This document shows, piece by piece, positions 34,885 to 43,550 of a stretch of 64,000 nt of DNA. Position numbers and translations under genes: made by a program. The notes under the pieces are model-generated. The model saw nothing but the letters and a program-made list of their open reading frames with translations, was not told the origin of the DNA and did no database searches. Every line of letters begins with the position of its first letter. Positions within the stretch are counted from its first letter, which is position 1. The DNA is from Bacillota bacterium (GTDB lineage: Bacteria; Bacillota; Clostridia; Acetivibrionales; DSM-1351). Location: assembly GCA_023393115.1 (NCBI GenBank), contig JAEWMS010000086.1, positions 1 to 64,000 on the forward strand, written 5' to 3'.

Positions 34885-35739
34885 ATGAAGATAAAAATGA
34901 GACTTAAGAAAGCTAACTGGGAAAACATAACTTTTTGGTTTGTGTTCGCTACTCTTGTAGCATCAACTATTTTTTCACTTATAAATGTTATTTTATCGCC
35001 TTCAGGTGTTAATCAGCAAAACCAATTTCAAAAGCTAAAAAGTGATTACGTTCTTATGCTTATTCAGTGTATACTGGGTATTGTTATTATGTTTCTTCCT
35101 TCCATGCTGGAGAGAAAGCTTAAAATTAACGTTCCAAGCTTTATGCATATAGTATTTGTAATCTTCTTGTATGCGGCAATATACCTGGGAGAGGTAAGGA
35201 GCTTCTACTATCACATACCTCATTGGGATACGGTTTTACACACCTTCAGCGGTGCAATGATAGGAGCCCTTGGTTTTTCTGTAGTGAGACTTTTAAACGA
35301 TTCCGATAAAGTACAGATTAACTTAAGTCCCCTGTTTGTTGCCATTTTCGCGTTCTCCTTTGCGCTGGCCATCGGAGCACTTTGGGAGGTATATGAATTT
35401 TCCTTCGACGGCCTTCTGGGGTTGAATATGCAGAAGTTTGCCTATCAGGATGGAAGTCCCAGAGTCGGAAGAAATGCATTACAGGATACAATGAAAGACC
35501 TTATAGTTGATGCTCTGGGGGCATTGGGCACAAGTATAATGGGTTACATATCTCTGAAGTTCAAAAAAGGCTGGCTTGAGAGATTTGAGGTAACCCGTAT
35601 AATTACCAGTGTGGGAAGGTCTGAAAAGACAGCTTCTGAAAAATCATCAAAAATTGGTTCTACAAAAAGTAGTCAGGATATTTCTCCTTTAGAACCTTTG
35701 GATGATCTAGACCGGAATAATGATGTTGTTTTAAAATAG
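34885..35739 (+). CDS. YjdF-like (DUF2238) integral membrane protein
   Basis: The 284-residue protein has about five or six membrane segments and a hydrophilic Ser/Lys/Asp-rich C-terminal tail. The DUF2238 pattern is visible: HIPHWDTVLHTFSGAMIGALGFS, FSFALAIGALWEVYEFSFDGLLG and ALQDTMKDLIVDALGALG. These place conserved His, Asp and Glu residues within or near the membrane. The function is unknown. Its last 80 bases overlap the 3' end of the convergent GntR gene; both ends look genuine. Confidence 0.82.
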   Translation: MKIKMRLKKANWENITFWFVFATLVASTIFSLINVILSPSGVNQQNQFQKLKSDYVLMLIQCILGIVIMFLPSMLERKLKINVPSFMHIVFVIFLYAAIYLGEVRSFYYHIPHWDTVLHTFSGAMIGALGFSVVRLLNDSDKVQINLSPLFVAIFAFSFALAIGALWEVYEFSFDGLLGLNMQKFAYQDGSPRVGRNALQDTMKDLIVDALGALGTSIMGYISLKFKKGWLERFEVTRIITSVGRSEKTASEKSSKIGSTKSSQDISPLEPLDDLDRNNDVVLK

Positions 35740-36331
35740 TAAAGCACTTAGGGTTACAGCTTTCAATGAGCTCCACTATTTCGCAATGCTCATTGTACAC
35801 TTTACGGAGCATTTCAGGCTCATACATGGTTAAAACTCTATACCTGTTGTAATGGATTCTGGTTGTACTGATTATATCCCATATGGTATCATGATGGTCT
35901 GCCCTAAATATCAGCTTATGGAATTCATTATCAAGGTCAAGAAACTCCTCAACAGTACCAGACTCATCAACTAACTCCTTCTGTTGACGGAGGTTTTTCT
36001 TTATTTCGGGTGGAAGTTTGCTGCCGGCTTCAAATAAATCTCTGACAATCTGACTTTCAAGTAAATTACGCATGTAAACACTCTCTTCAACAAAGGGCAG
36101 GTCTATTAAAGATACAAAAGTTCCTTTCTGTGGATAGATGTCAATAAGCTTTTCATAGGAGAGTCTAATAAAAACTTCTCTGACAGGTGTTCTGCTGACT
36201 TTTAACATTTCAGAGATTTCAGTCTCACTTATCATTTGACCGGGTGTGTACTCAAGATTTAATATCTTATTTTTCACTTCCATATAAATAACTTCCTTTA
36301 AGGGAAGGACATTTCTTTCAAAACGGCTCAT
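35660..36331 (-). CDS. GntR-family regulator with FCD effector domain
   Basis: The 223-residue protein has the GntR winged helix (YTPGQMISETEISEMLKVSRTPVREVFIRLSYEKLIDIYPQKGTFV pattern; RTPVREVFIRL is the recognition helix). An all-helical FCD domain follows, with metal-site residues in DLDNEFHKLIF and LKQHHYSGLDH. It ends KYPDYFL, as many uronate regulators do. It is divergent from eda-kdgK, so it probably represses them and is relieved by a sugar acid. Its 3' end runs 80 bases into the convergent YjdF-like gene. Confidence 0.9.
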   Translation of the reverse strand: MSRFERNVLPLKEVIYMEVKNKILNLEYTPGQMISETEISEMLKVSRTPVREVFIRLSYEKLIDIYPQKGTFVSLIDLPFVEESVYMRNLLESQIVRDLFEAGSKLPPEIKKNLRQQKELVDESGTVEEFLDLDNEFHKLIFRADHHDTIWDIISTTRIHYNRYRVLTMYEPEMLRKVYNEHCEIVELIESCNPKCFTILKQHHYSGLDHPKVLKEKYPDYFL

Positions 36332-36411
36332 AAATACTCCTGAATCTTATTTATTTCTAAGCAATTAATATTTTAACATATGTGCTCGGATTATTACATA
36401 AATTTCAATCG

Positions 36412-36440
36412 TTGACATCCAACTTGTATACTAGTATATT
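36412..36440 (+). promoter_or_regulatory. eda-kdgK promoter with embedded GntR operator
   Basis: TTGACA (36412-36417) and TATATT (36435-36440) are 17 bases apart. The perfect 12-base palindrome TATACTAGTATA (36427-36438) overlaps the -10 box, within a TTGTATAC-type sequence characteristic of FadR/FCD-group GntR operators. A bound repressor would exclude RNA polymerase. Confidence 0.7.
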
Positions 36441-36520
36441 AATATATAAGAAATGGTTTATCAATAACTTTTTATTTAATATAATTAATAAAGTCTATGA
36501 GGGAAAAGGAGACTAAATAT

Positions 36521-37165
36521 ATGAATAAGAATGATGTTTTGCAAAAGATATGTGACTGCGGTGTTGTTGCAGTCGTTAGAGCCGAAAGTGCCGAGCAGGC
36601 CATGAAAATAGCAGACTCCTGTGTAGAGGCGGGAATAAACGCTATCGAAATCACTTTTACTGTTAATGGAGCACTGGACGTAATTAAACAACTTGCCCAA
36701 GCAAACAAGGACGGAAAGATCCTGATTGGAGCCGGAACCATTCTCGATCCTGAAACAGCGAGAGCTGCAATACTTGCAGGTGCGCAGTTTGTTGTAAGTC
36801 CATGTCTGAATACAGAAGTTGTTAAGTTGTGCAACAGATATCAGGTTGCATGCATGCCGGGGGCTATGACTGTAAAAGAGGCTGTTGAAGGGTTGGAAGC
36901 AGGTGCCGACATTATAAAGGTATTTCCGGGAGAACTGTTCGGACCGGCTATCATCAAAGCATTCAAGGGCCCGTTACCATACATTAAGCTTATGCCTACA
37001 GGGGGAGTAAATCTTGATAATGTAGGAGAATGGATTAAAGCTGGAAGTGTTGCGGTTGGTGTTGGCGGAAACCTCACTGCCGGAGCAAAGAAAGGTGACT
37101 ATGAGTCCATAGTTACAATAGGTAAACAATTTGTTCAAAAGGTTAAGGAAGCCAGAACTAAATAA
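36521..37165 (+). CDS. eda: KDPG aldolase (2-dehydro-3-deoxy-phosphogluconate aldolase)
   Basis: Eda cleaves 2-keto-3-deoxy-6-phosphogluconate to pyruvate and glyceraldehyde 3-phosphate. The 214-residue protein has the catalytic Glu43 in NAIEITF, Arg20 in VVAVVRAES, the GAGTIL loop, the Schiff-base Lys133 in DIIKVFPGELFG and the phosphate-binding KLMPTGGV. Two in-frame ATGs are 24 bases apart; AAAGGAGA precedes the second (36521), which I choose. It forms an operon with kdgK, the enzyme that makes its substrate, so the pair degrades uronate-derived KDG from pectin or alginate-type sugars. Confidence 0.95.
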   Translation: MNKNDVLQKICDCGVVAVVRAESAEQAMKIADSCVEAGINAIEITFTVNGALDVIKQLAQANKDGKILIGAGTILDPETARAAILAGAQFVVSPCLNTEVVKLCNRYQVACMPGAMTVKEAVEGLEAGADIIKVFPGELFGPAIIKAFKGPLPYIKLMPTGGVNLDNVGEWIKAGSVAVGVGGNLTAGAKKGDYESIVTIGKQFVQKVKEARTK

Positions 37166-37246
37166 ATTATACTTTGGAATTTAAAGTTAAAATATAGTCA
37201 AAAACTAAGTTAAAGGTATTATATATAAAATTCAAGGAGGACCTTT

Positions 37247-38347
37247 ATGTCTATTCTTAATTTAAAAGCAAAAGGAAGTTATAAATATGATTGCATATCT
37301 TTAGGAGAGGTAATGCTCAGACTGGATCCCGGAGACGGCAGAATTAGAAATACCAGGGAGTTCAAAGCCTGGGAGGGCGGAGGAGAATACAATGTTTCCA
37401 GAGGACTTCGAAAGTGTTTCGGAATGAATTGCGGAGTTGTTACAGCCTTTGCAGAAAATGACATAGGAAGACTGATAGAAGATTTGATTTTCCAGGGCGG
37501 CGTTGATACCTCCCTCATAAAATGGTTTCCTTTTGACGGAATAGGCAGGACTGTAAGAAATGGCTTGAATTTCACCGAAAAAGGCTTCGGAATAAGAGCC
37601 GCTCTCGGTGTTTCAGACAGAGCAAATACGGCTGCATCCCAACTTAAGGCAGGAGACGTGGACTGGGAATATATATTCGGAGAGCTGGGTGCAAGATGGT
37701 TCCACACAGGAGGAATTTTTGCAGCTTTGTCGGAAACAACTCCCCAGGTTGTAATCGAAGCTGTTAAGGCAGCAAAAAAATATAATACCATTGTTTCCTA
37801 TGACCTTAATTACAGACCTTCCTTATGGAACTATATTGGCGGAATCAAGAAGGCTCAGGAAGTTAATAAGGAAATAGCAAAATACATTGACGTAATGATA
37901 GGGAATGAAGAAGATTTTACAGCGTGTCTCGGTTTTGAGGTAGAAGGAAATGACTCGAACCTGAAGGAGCTGGATATTGAGGGCTACAAGAAAATGATAG
38001 ACAAGGTAGTTAAAGAGTATCATAACATGAAGGTCGTAGCGACAACGCTCAGAGGAGTTAAAACTGCTACTGTGAATGACTGGGGCGCTATTTGCTGGGC
38101 TGAGGGCAATATTTACAGGTCAATAGAGTTCCCCGGACTTGAAATATATGACAGAGTGGGTGGTGGAGACAGCTTTGCCTCGGGACTGGTTTACGGGTTA
38201 ATGACCACTGATGATGCACAGAAGGCAGTCAATTACGGGGTTGCTCACGGGGCTTTGGCCATGACTACTCCAGGCGATACCTCCATGGCAAGCCTGAAGG
38301 AAGTTGAGGGGGTAATGAAGGGCCTTGGGGCAAGAGTTGTCAGATAA
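37247..38347 (+). CDS. kdgK: 2-Keto-3-deoxygluconate kinase (PfkB family)
   Basis: The 366-residue sugar kinase phosphorylates KDG to KDPG. PfkB features are an N-terminal GEVMLRLDPGD, the substrate pattern GGGEYNVSRGL, VSYDLNYRPSLW and the catalytic Asp in the C-terminal VGGGDSFASGLVYGL. The longer inserted region around residues 200-270 is common in clostridial members. The ATG follows AAGGAGGA. It is 81 bases past eda, with which it is probably co-transcribed, ending at the terminator at 38449-38483. Confidence 0.92.
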   Translation: MSILNLKAKGSYKYDCISLGEVMLRLDPGDGRIRNTREFKAWEGGGEYNVSRGLRKCFGMNCGVVTAFAENDIGRLIEDLIFQGGVDTSLIKWFPFDGIGRTVRNGLNFTEKGFGIRAALGVSDRANTAASQLKAGDVDWEYIFGELGARWFHTGGIFAALSETTPQVVIEAVKAAKKYNTIVSYDLNYRPSLWNYIGGIKKAQEVNKEIAKYIDVMIGNEEDFTACLGFEVEGNDSNLKELDIEGYKKMIDKVVKEYHNMKVVATTLRGVKTATVNDWGAICWAEGNIYRSIEFPGLEIYDRVGGGDSFASGLVYGLMTTDDAQKAVNYGVAHGALAMTTPGDTSMASLKEVEGVMKGLGARVVR

Positions 38348-38360
38348 AATAACAGTGAAT

Positions 38361-38388
38361 CATAAAATCGATATCATAAAATCGATAT
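38361..38388 (+). repeat. Tandem 14-base repeat
   Basis: CATAAAATCGATAT occurs twice in tandem, then a decayed third copy. It is in the 347-base gap between kdgK and GH127, which otherwise holds a terminator and a candidate operator. No function can be assigned. Confidence 0.6.
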
Positions 38389-38448
38389 CATCATAGAATC
38401 GAATTATCAAATTGATTTAATGAAATGAGAATAAAAAGGAGATAATTA

Positions 38449-38483
38449 AAGTGCGAGAACATAAGGTTGCTCGTACTTTTTTT
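38449..38483 (+). terminator. Intrinsic terminator of eda-kdgK
   Basis: AGTGCGAG (38450-38457) pairs with CTCGTACT (38470-38477), with one G-U pair, and is followed by a run of T residues. Confidence 0.8.
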
Positions 38484-38609
38484 GTACTATTACATCTTAC
38501 GATAGATTAGTATTATTATAAATAAATTAGTAAATATGTGAATCAGTCTATTTCTCGATAAATAATATGCTTTAACTATTGCAGAAAAGTTGAAAAAACG
38601 TTATTATTT

Positions 38610-38633
38610 ACTTGTACGCACATGCATACAAAT
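38610..38633 (+). promoter_or_regulatory. Candidate AraR-type operator before the GH127 gene
   Basis: ACTTGTACGCACATGCATAC followed by AAAT combines two half-sites, ACTTGTACG and TACAAAT, resembling the B. subtilis AraR box (ATTTGTACGTACAAAT) but with wider spacing. It lies 62 bases before the beta-L-arabinofuranosidase gene, which fits arabinose control. Confidence 0.4.
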
Positions 38634-38694
38634 TAATCATTATATTAATCACTTAATAATTAATCAGGATAAATAATATAAACAGGAGGGGCTT

Positions 38695-40644
38695 ATGCAA
38701 AATATAACCAGGGGTAATATATTGCCATTGAAAAATGTTAAAATTAGCGACAATTTCTGGAGTAAGTATATCAAGCTGGTACATGAGGTCGTTATCCCAT
38801 ATCAATGGGATGCAATTAACGACAGGGTTGAAGACGCCGAGCCAAGTCATGCCATAAAGAATTTTAGAATTGCTGCAGGCTTGGAACAGGGAGAGTTCTA
38901 TGGTTTCGTGTTCCAGGATACTGATTTGGCTAAATGGCTTGAAGCTGTAGCTTACAGACTGGAAACACATCCTGACAAAAACCTTGAAGAGCTTGCGGAT
39001 GAAGCCATTGAGCTCATTGAAAAGGCGCAGCAGGCAGATGGATATCTTAATACCTACTTTACAATAAAGGAACCCGGAAGACGCTGGACCAATCTCACCG
39101 AGTGCCATGAGCTTTATACCGCTGGGCATATGATTGAGGCTGCTGTAGCGTATTACAGAGCTACCGGAAAAAGAAAATTGCTTGAAGTGATGTGCCGGTT
39201 TGCTGACAATATCGATTCTGTATTTGGAACAGAACCGGGTAAACTCAGGGGCTATGATGGGCATCAGGAGATTGAATTGGCTTTGGTCAAGCTTTATGAG
39301 GCTACAGGAGAGGAAAAATACCTCAAGCTAAGTAAATACTTTATAGACGAAAGAGGCAGAGAACCTAACTATTTCGAGGTGGAAAACGCAAGACCGGATT
39401 ACAAAAAGCATTTTCCCGGTGATGTCATGGTGAGTAAGGAATATAATCAGAGCCATTTACCTGTAAGGGAACAGGAAACTGCAGAGGGACATTCGGTAAG
39501 AGCGGTTTACATGCTTACAGGAATGGCTGATTTGGCAGCATTCACACAGGACGCTGAGCTTATGGAAGCCTGCAGAAGGCTCTGGAAGAATATTGTGCAA
39601 AAAAGAATGTATATCACCGGAGGTATCGGTTCAACTTCGGAAGGAGAAGCCTTTTCCTTCGACTACGACCTGCCCAATGACACCATGTATACTGAAACCT
39701 GTGCTTCCATAGGACTGATTTTCTTTGCCAACAGAATGTTGAAGGCAGAGCCTAAAAGCAGCTATGCTGATGTAATGGAAAGAGCTTTATACAATAATGT
39801 TCTTGCCGGAATGTCCATGGACGGAAAAAGCTTCTATTATGTAAATCCATTGGAGGTATGGCCTGAGGCCTCTGAAAAGAGCCCCGTTAAAAAGCATGTA
39901 AAAGATGTAAGACAAAAATGGTTCGGCTGTGCCTGCTGTCCTCCTAATGTTGCACGATTGCTGAGTTCTCTTGGACAATATATTTACACAACACATGAAA
40001 ATACCCTGTATACACACCTGTATATAGGAGGAGAGGCAAAGACTGACATAGTAGGAACACAGACTATATTAAAGCAGACTACAAATTACCCCTGGGACGG
40101 AAAAGTTTTATTGGAAGTTAATCCTGAAACAGAGAATGAGTTTGGCATTGCCTTAAGAATACCCGACTGGTGTGACAGCTATAGTATTTCAGTTAACGGG
40201 GCCAGTATTACTCCCGACATAAAAGACGGATATACAATTATTCAAAGAACCTGGAAGCAAGGAGACAGTGTGGAACTGAATTTAGATATGCAAATAAAGC
40301 TTATGCAATCCAATCCTCTGGTACGTGCGAATGCAGGTAGACTGGCCATTCAGAGGGGTCCCTTGGTTTATTGCCTGGAAGAAACAGATAACAGTGAAAA
40401 TCTTTCAGCGATATCCATCCCTGTTGACAGTAAATTAACTGCCGAGTTTGATTCAGAAACAGCCGGGGGTGTAGTTGTTATAACAGGTAACGCTTATAGA
40501 ACCGAAACTTACGGTTGGGATGAGAATTTGTACAGAACTGCACAAATAAAGGAAAACCCTACAACAATAAAGGCTGTGCCCTACTGTGTATGGGGAAATA
40601 GAAACCCGGGAGAAATGCTGGTTTGGATCAGGCAGAAAGGCTAA
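38695..40644 (+). CDS. Beta-L-arabinofuranosidase, glycoside hydrolase family 127
   Basis: The 649-residue protein is a GH127 (formerly DUF1680) enzyme that releases L-arabinose from beta-linked arabino-oligosaccharides such as those on plant hydroxyproline-rich glycoproteins. The unusual active site is intact: Glu334 and Cys336 in YTETCASIG, and Cys412, Cys414 and Cys415 in FGCACCPPN, matching the Glu/Zn-cysteine cluster known for HypBA1. The (alpha/alpha)6 barrel occupies about residues 15-430 and beta-sandwich domains follow. No signal peptide is present, so it acts on imported oligosaccharides. The ATG follows AGGAGGGG. It stands alone, between a candidate AraR-like site and a strong terminator. 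Confidence 0.94.
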   Translation: MQNITRGNILPLKNVKISDNFWSKYIKLVHEVVIPYQWDAINDRVEDAEPSHAIKNFRIAAGLEQGEFYGFVFQDTDLAKWLEAVAYRLETHPDKNLEELADEAIELIEKAQQADGYLNTYFTIKEPGRRWTNLTECHELYTAGHMIEAAVAYYRATGKRKLLEVMCRFADNIDSVFGTEPGKLRGYDGHQEIELALVKLYEATGEEKYLKLSKYFIDERGREPNYFEVENARPDYKKHFPGDVMVSKEYNQSHLPVREQETAEGHSVRAVYMLTGMADLAAFTQDAELMEACRRLWKNIVQKRMYITGGIGSTSEGEAFSFDYDLPNDTMYTETCASIGLIFFANRMLKAEPKSSYADVMERALYNNVLAGMSMDGKSFYYVNPLEVWPEASEKSPVKKHVKDVRQKWFGCACCPPNVARLLSSLGQYIYTTHENTLYTHLYIGGEAKTDIVGTQTILKQTTNYPWDGKVLLEVNPETENEFGIALRIPDWCDSYSISVNGASITPDIKDGYTIIQRTWKQGDSVELNLDMQIKLMQSNPLVRANAGRLAIQRGPLVYCLEETDNSENLSAISIPVDSKLTAEFDSETAGGVVVITGNAYRTETYGWDENLYRTAQIKENPTTIKAVPYCVWGNRNPGEMLVWIRQKG

Positions 40645-40645
40645 C

Positions 40646-40720
40646 TGTAGTAACTGAAAGTAATTCTTTAGCATAGAAGGGCTAGTGTAGTAGCTGATAA
40701 TAATTCTTCAGCATAGAAAG
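40646..40720 (+). repeat. Two 35-base direct repeats, 40-base period
   Basis: The segments 40646-40680 and 40686-40720 match at 30 of 35 positions (TGTAGTA, CTGA, AATTCTT and AGCATAGAA are shared). They lie between the GH127 stop and its terminator. They look like a recent small duplication. Confidence 0.7.
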
Positions 40721-40747
40721 AGCAAGCGTACCTGGGCAGGTGGCTGA

Positions 40748-40790
40748 TAACTAAGGGTCATCGGATTTAGTTTCCGATGACCCTTAGTTA
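40748..40790. terminator. Strong bidirectional terminator
   Basis: Eighteen-base perfectly complementary arms (40748-40765 and 40773-40790) enclose a seven-base loop, with TTT after it. It separates the convergent GH127 and hydE genes. Confidence 0.88.
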
Positions 40791-40860
40791 TTTACTTAAT
40801 ACTTATGAGAAAATTGTTTACGAGTAAAATATTATGAGAAAACATTTATGAGAAAAATAT

Positions 40861-41895
40861 CTACTTGTAATCGCCTCTGTCAACCACCAGCTTGTAGCCA
40901 ATTTTCTCCATTCTGTTGGAAAGGCAGAATCTGCATTCTGCTGCCTCTTCTCCGGTACATATTTTGTTGTCGTATAAGGAATATTTCTTCCTCACGGCCA
41001 CAGGCGACAGGTTTGGCATAACGACATTTGCTCCGGCCAGAATACCCTTCTCACGGCCTTGAGAATTAATTGTACCCAGTGCTGTGGTTGCGGGAATAAG
41101 TGCCTTGGGAAGCATTAGTCGAATGATTCCTATCAGCACCAAAGTCAGCTCAAGACTTCCGGGAGACTCCTTTGCAAACCTTGTTTCGCTATGGGGAATA
41201 AACGGACCAATACCAACCATGTGCGGGTTGAATTCCTTTATAAAAAGGAGATCTTCAGCGAGGTTTTCTGTTGTTTGGTAAGGAGAACCTACCATAAAGC
41301 CGGTTCCAACCTGAAAACCAATTTCCTTTAGATTATATAGACATTGCTTTCTGTTAGCCAAAGAGAGACTTTGAGGGTGAAGCTTTTTATAATGCTCGTC
41401 GTTGGCTGTTTCATGCCTGAGTAAATAGCGGTCTGCTCCGGCTTCAAAAAACTTTTTGTAGGAGTCATAGCTTTTTTCTCCTACCGAAAGGGTTATAGCG
41501 CAATCGGGATATCCTTGCTTTATATTTCTAACTATCTCGGTGATATCGTCATCTGAATAGTGATTGTCCTCGCCACCCTGAAGTACAAAAGTCCGGAAGC
41601 CTAGTTCATAACCTGTTTTGCAGCAGGAGAGGATGTCTTCCATACTGAGCCTGTAACGGTCAGCGTTTGTGTTGCCGGCCCCTATTCCACAATAATAACA
41701 ATTGTTTTTACAGTAATTTGTAAACTCGATCAAACCTCTTGTATAAATAGAGGTTCCGAAGTTTTTCTGGGATACTTCCCTTGCCTTTTCAAATAGGTAT
41801 TCGCTTGTATCGGCATCAAAATTATTTAAAATAGTTATAAACTCGTCTCTGGATAATTGCTGAGTTTCATAAAGTTTATTTATTAATTGTTTCAT
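40861..41895 (-). CDS. hydE: [FeFe]-hydrogenase H-cluster radical SAM maturase HydE
   Basis: HydE is a radical SAM enzyme needed to build the dithiomethylamine/Fe(CO)(CN) part of the H-cluster. The 344-residue TIM barrel has the SAM cluster motif CKNNCYYC (Cys62, Cys66, Cys69), then GIGAGN, VLQGGEDNHY, LRHETAN and VGIGPFIPH. Near the C-terminus CTGEEAAECRFC could bind the second, non-essential iron-sulfur cluster found in many HydE proteins. HydF and HydG are not in the window. Fermentative hydrogen production is implied. It is monocistronic, ending at the bidirectional terminator. Confidence 0.93.
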   Translation of the reverse strand: MKQLINKLYETQQLSRDEFITILNNFDADTSEYLFEKAREVSQKNFGTSIYTRGLIEFTNYCKNNCYYCGIGAGNTNADRYRLSMEDILSCCKTGYELGFRTFVLQGGEDNHYSDDDITEIVRNIKQGYPDCAITLSVGEKSYDSYKKFFEAGADRYLLRHETANDEHYKKLHPQSLSLANRKQCLYNLKEIGFQVGTGFMVGSPYQTTENLAEDLLFIKEFNPHMVGIGPFIPHSETRFAKESPGSLELTLVLIGIIRLMLPKALIPATTALGTINSQGREKGILAGANVVMPNLSPVAVRKKYSLYDNKICTGEEAAECRFCLSNRMEKIGYKLVVDRGDYK

Positions 41896-42025
41896 ATAAG
41901 TGTCAAACCCCTCAGGTTAATTTTGGATATATGGTTATGCAACTTGTCACAGTGTGTAGGGAATTAATTCCTACTAAATCTATAGTAATTATCATTATAC
42001 CACAAAATATAACTACTAAACAGCT

Positions 42026-43006
42026 CTATCTGACCTGATGAGTAACTAACTGCTTATAGGAAACGAAGCTGTGAAGGGATTCCGCATTAACTACCGCATC
42101 AATTATGGCAGCTTCTACTGCTCGTGCGGCAAGAATGGCTGCTGAATCAAAGGTTGCGTCCACCTCCCCGGTACACAGAGTGAATATTGTATCCCCATCA
42201 AATATTGAGTGGGCCGGTCTTACAGTTCGTGCTATTCCATTCTGTCCTATGGCAGCCAACTTGGCAGCCTGAGGCTTTGAGAGACGGGCATTTGTGATTA
42301 CACAGCCTATAACTGTATTTTCGCTGAAGAAATCCCTATGGTTGTCATAGGCCTTCAGAATTGAATCTTCTGAGGAACCAAGGCTTATTTTATCCTCTGA
42401 CAGTACTCCGGCAATTATTTTACCAACTGAGGAATCATATACATCCCCCACACAGTTTACTGCTATAACGGCACCTACCATCAAATCTCCGACTTTAAAT
42501 GCAGCACTGCCGACGCCGCCCTTCATTGCATATTTACTCCCTTTGACTTTGCCTATCAGTGCACCGGTACCCGCTCCTACGCTGCCGCTTATGAAGTCCT
42601 GCTGCTCAAAGGCGTTTACACAGGCAGCGTAACCCATTTCCTTATCTGGACGCACCCTGTAATCACCGCATTTCAGGTCGAAGAGAATGGCAGCGCACAC
42701 ATTCGGTACGATAGTCTTACCCACATCTCTGCCCATTCCTCTCTCTTCGAGGAACTGCATAACTCCTCCTGCGGCGTCAAGCCCAAAAGAGCTTCCGCCC
42801 GCAAGTAGTATTCCGTGAACACATTTTCTATTGTTTATTGGGTTTAGTGCATCGGTATCCCTTGTGCCGGGTGAACCACCGCGGACATCGACGCCGCAGA
42901 CAGCACCTTCGGGGCATAAAATAACGGTACAGCCCGTTGCGGCTTCAAGGTTCTGGGCATGTCCGATACGTATGCCCTGTATTTGAGAGATATCTATTCT
43001 TCCCAT
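42026..43006 (-). CDS. P1 (DmpA/BapA) family self-processing peptidase
   Basis: This 326-residue member of the Ntn-hydrolase P1 family includes L-aminopeptidase DmpA and the beta-aminopeptidase BapA. The N-terminal GIRIGHAQN, VDVRGGSPGTRDTD and LLAGGSSFGLDAAGGV motifs are typical. The self-cleavage site is predicted between Asn230 and Thr231 (FFSENTVIGCVITNA), which makes Thr231 the N-terminal nucleophile. ATG at 43004-43006 after GGAGG overlaps the coaC stop (TAATG); an earlier in-frame ATG (43018) contains the ribosome site itself. It is the third gene of a coaB-coaC-peptidase operon, which hints at release of beta-alanine or similar precursors. Confidence 0.85.
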   Translation of the reverse strand: MGRIDISQIQGIRIGHAQNLEAATGCTVILCPEGAVCGVDVRGGSPGTRDTDALNPINNRKCVHGILLAGGSSFGLDAAGGVMQFLEERGMGRDVGKTIVPNVCAAILFDLKCGDYRVRPDKEMGYAACVNAFEQQDFISGSVGAGTGALIGKVKGSKYAMKGGVGSAAFKVGDLMVGAVIAVNCVGDVYDSSVGKIIAGVLSEDKISLGSSEDSILKAYDNHRDFFSENTVIGCVITNARLSKPQAAKLAAIGQNGIARTVRPAHSIFDGDTIFTLCTGEVDATFDSAAILAARAVEAAIIDAVVNAESLHSFVSYKQLVTHQVR

Positions 43007-43548
43007 TACAGCCTCCATTGGTGGGCTTCTACTGCCGCGACGATAGTATTAACATCAGCCATTGCACCCTTACCAACAACTCCACAGGCAAGCATATCTT
43101 CTTTAGGTTCTATAAAATTATATCCGGATTCTGAAAGACACCTGATATTTTTTTGTACAATAGGATTTATATACATGTTGGTATTCATTGCGGGACATAT
43201 ATATACAGGTACATTATTCATAGCCATTACTACTGTTGAAAGCATATCATCAGCAATACCGTTGGCCAGCTTGCCGATAATATTTGCCGATGCCGGAGCA
43301 ATCAGACACAGGTCTGCTTTTTGGGCAAGGGATATATGCTTTATCTCCTTTGGGGTTATCTCCTCAAACATATCATAATATACCTTGTTTTTAGTTAATG
43401 ATTGAAAGGTTAGGGGAGTTATGAATTCCTTGGAACTCCGGGTCATTATGACCTCAACATTATAGCCTTTCTTGGTAAGAATATTGGCAAGGTCAGCAGC
43501 CTTATATGCGGCAATACTGCCTGTAACACCTAAAATAATATTTTTCAT
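43006..43548 (-). CDS. coaC: Phosphopantothenoylcysteine decarboxylase (stand-alone CoaC)
   Basis: CoaC is an FMN flavoprotein that decarboxylates 4'-phosphopantothenoylcysteine in coenzyme A synthesis. The 180-residue product has the HFCD fold: IILGVTGSIAAYKA, the catalytic His in KEIKHISLAQ, LIAPASANIIGKLANGIADD, the PAMNTNMY motif, and the substrate-flap cysteine in LACGVVGKG. The ligase half, usually fused at the C-terminus, is encoded by the separate gene just upstream in the operon (coaB). Split forms occur in other Firmicutes. Confidence 0.92.
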   Translation of the reverse strand: MKNIILGVTGSIAAYKAADLANILTKKGYNVEVIMTRSSKEFITPLTFQSLTKNKVYYDMFEEITPKEIKHISLAQKADLCLIAPASANIIGKLANGIADDMLSTVVMAMNNVPVYICPAMNTNMYINPIVQKNIRCLSESGYNFIEPKEDMLACGVVGKGAMADVNTIVAAVEAHQWRL

Positions 43549-43550
43549 TG

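Noticed and set aside
38451..38510. Short GTG-started frame after AAAAAGGAG
   Set aside because: It overlaps the kdgK terminator and encodes fewer than 20 residues with no recognisable features.
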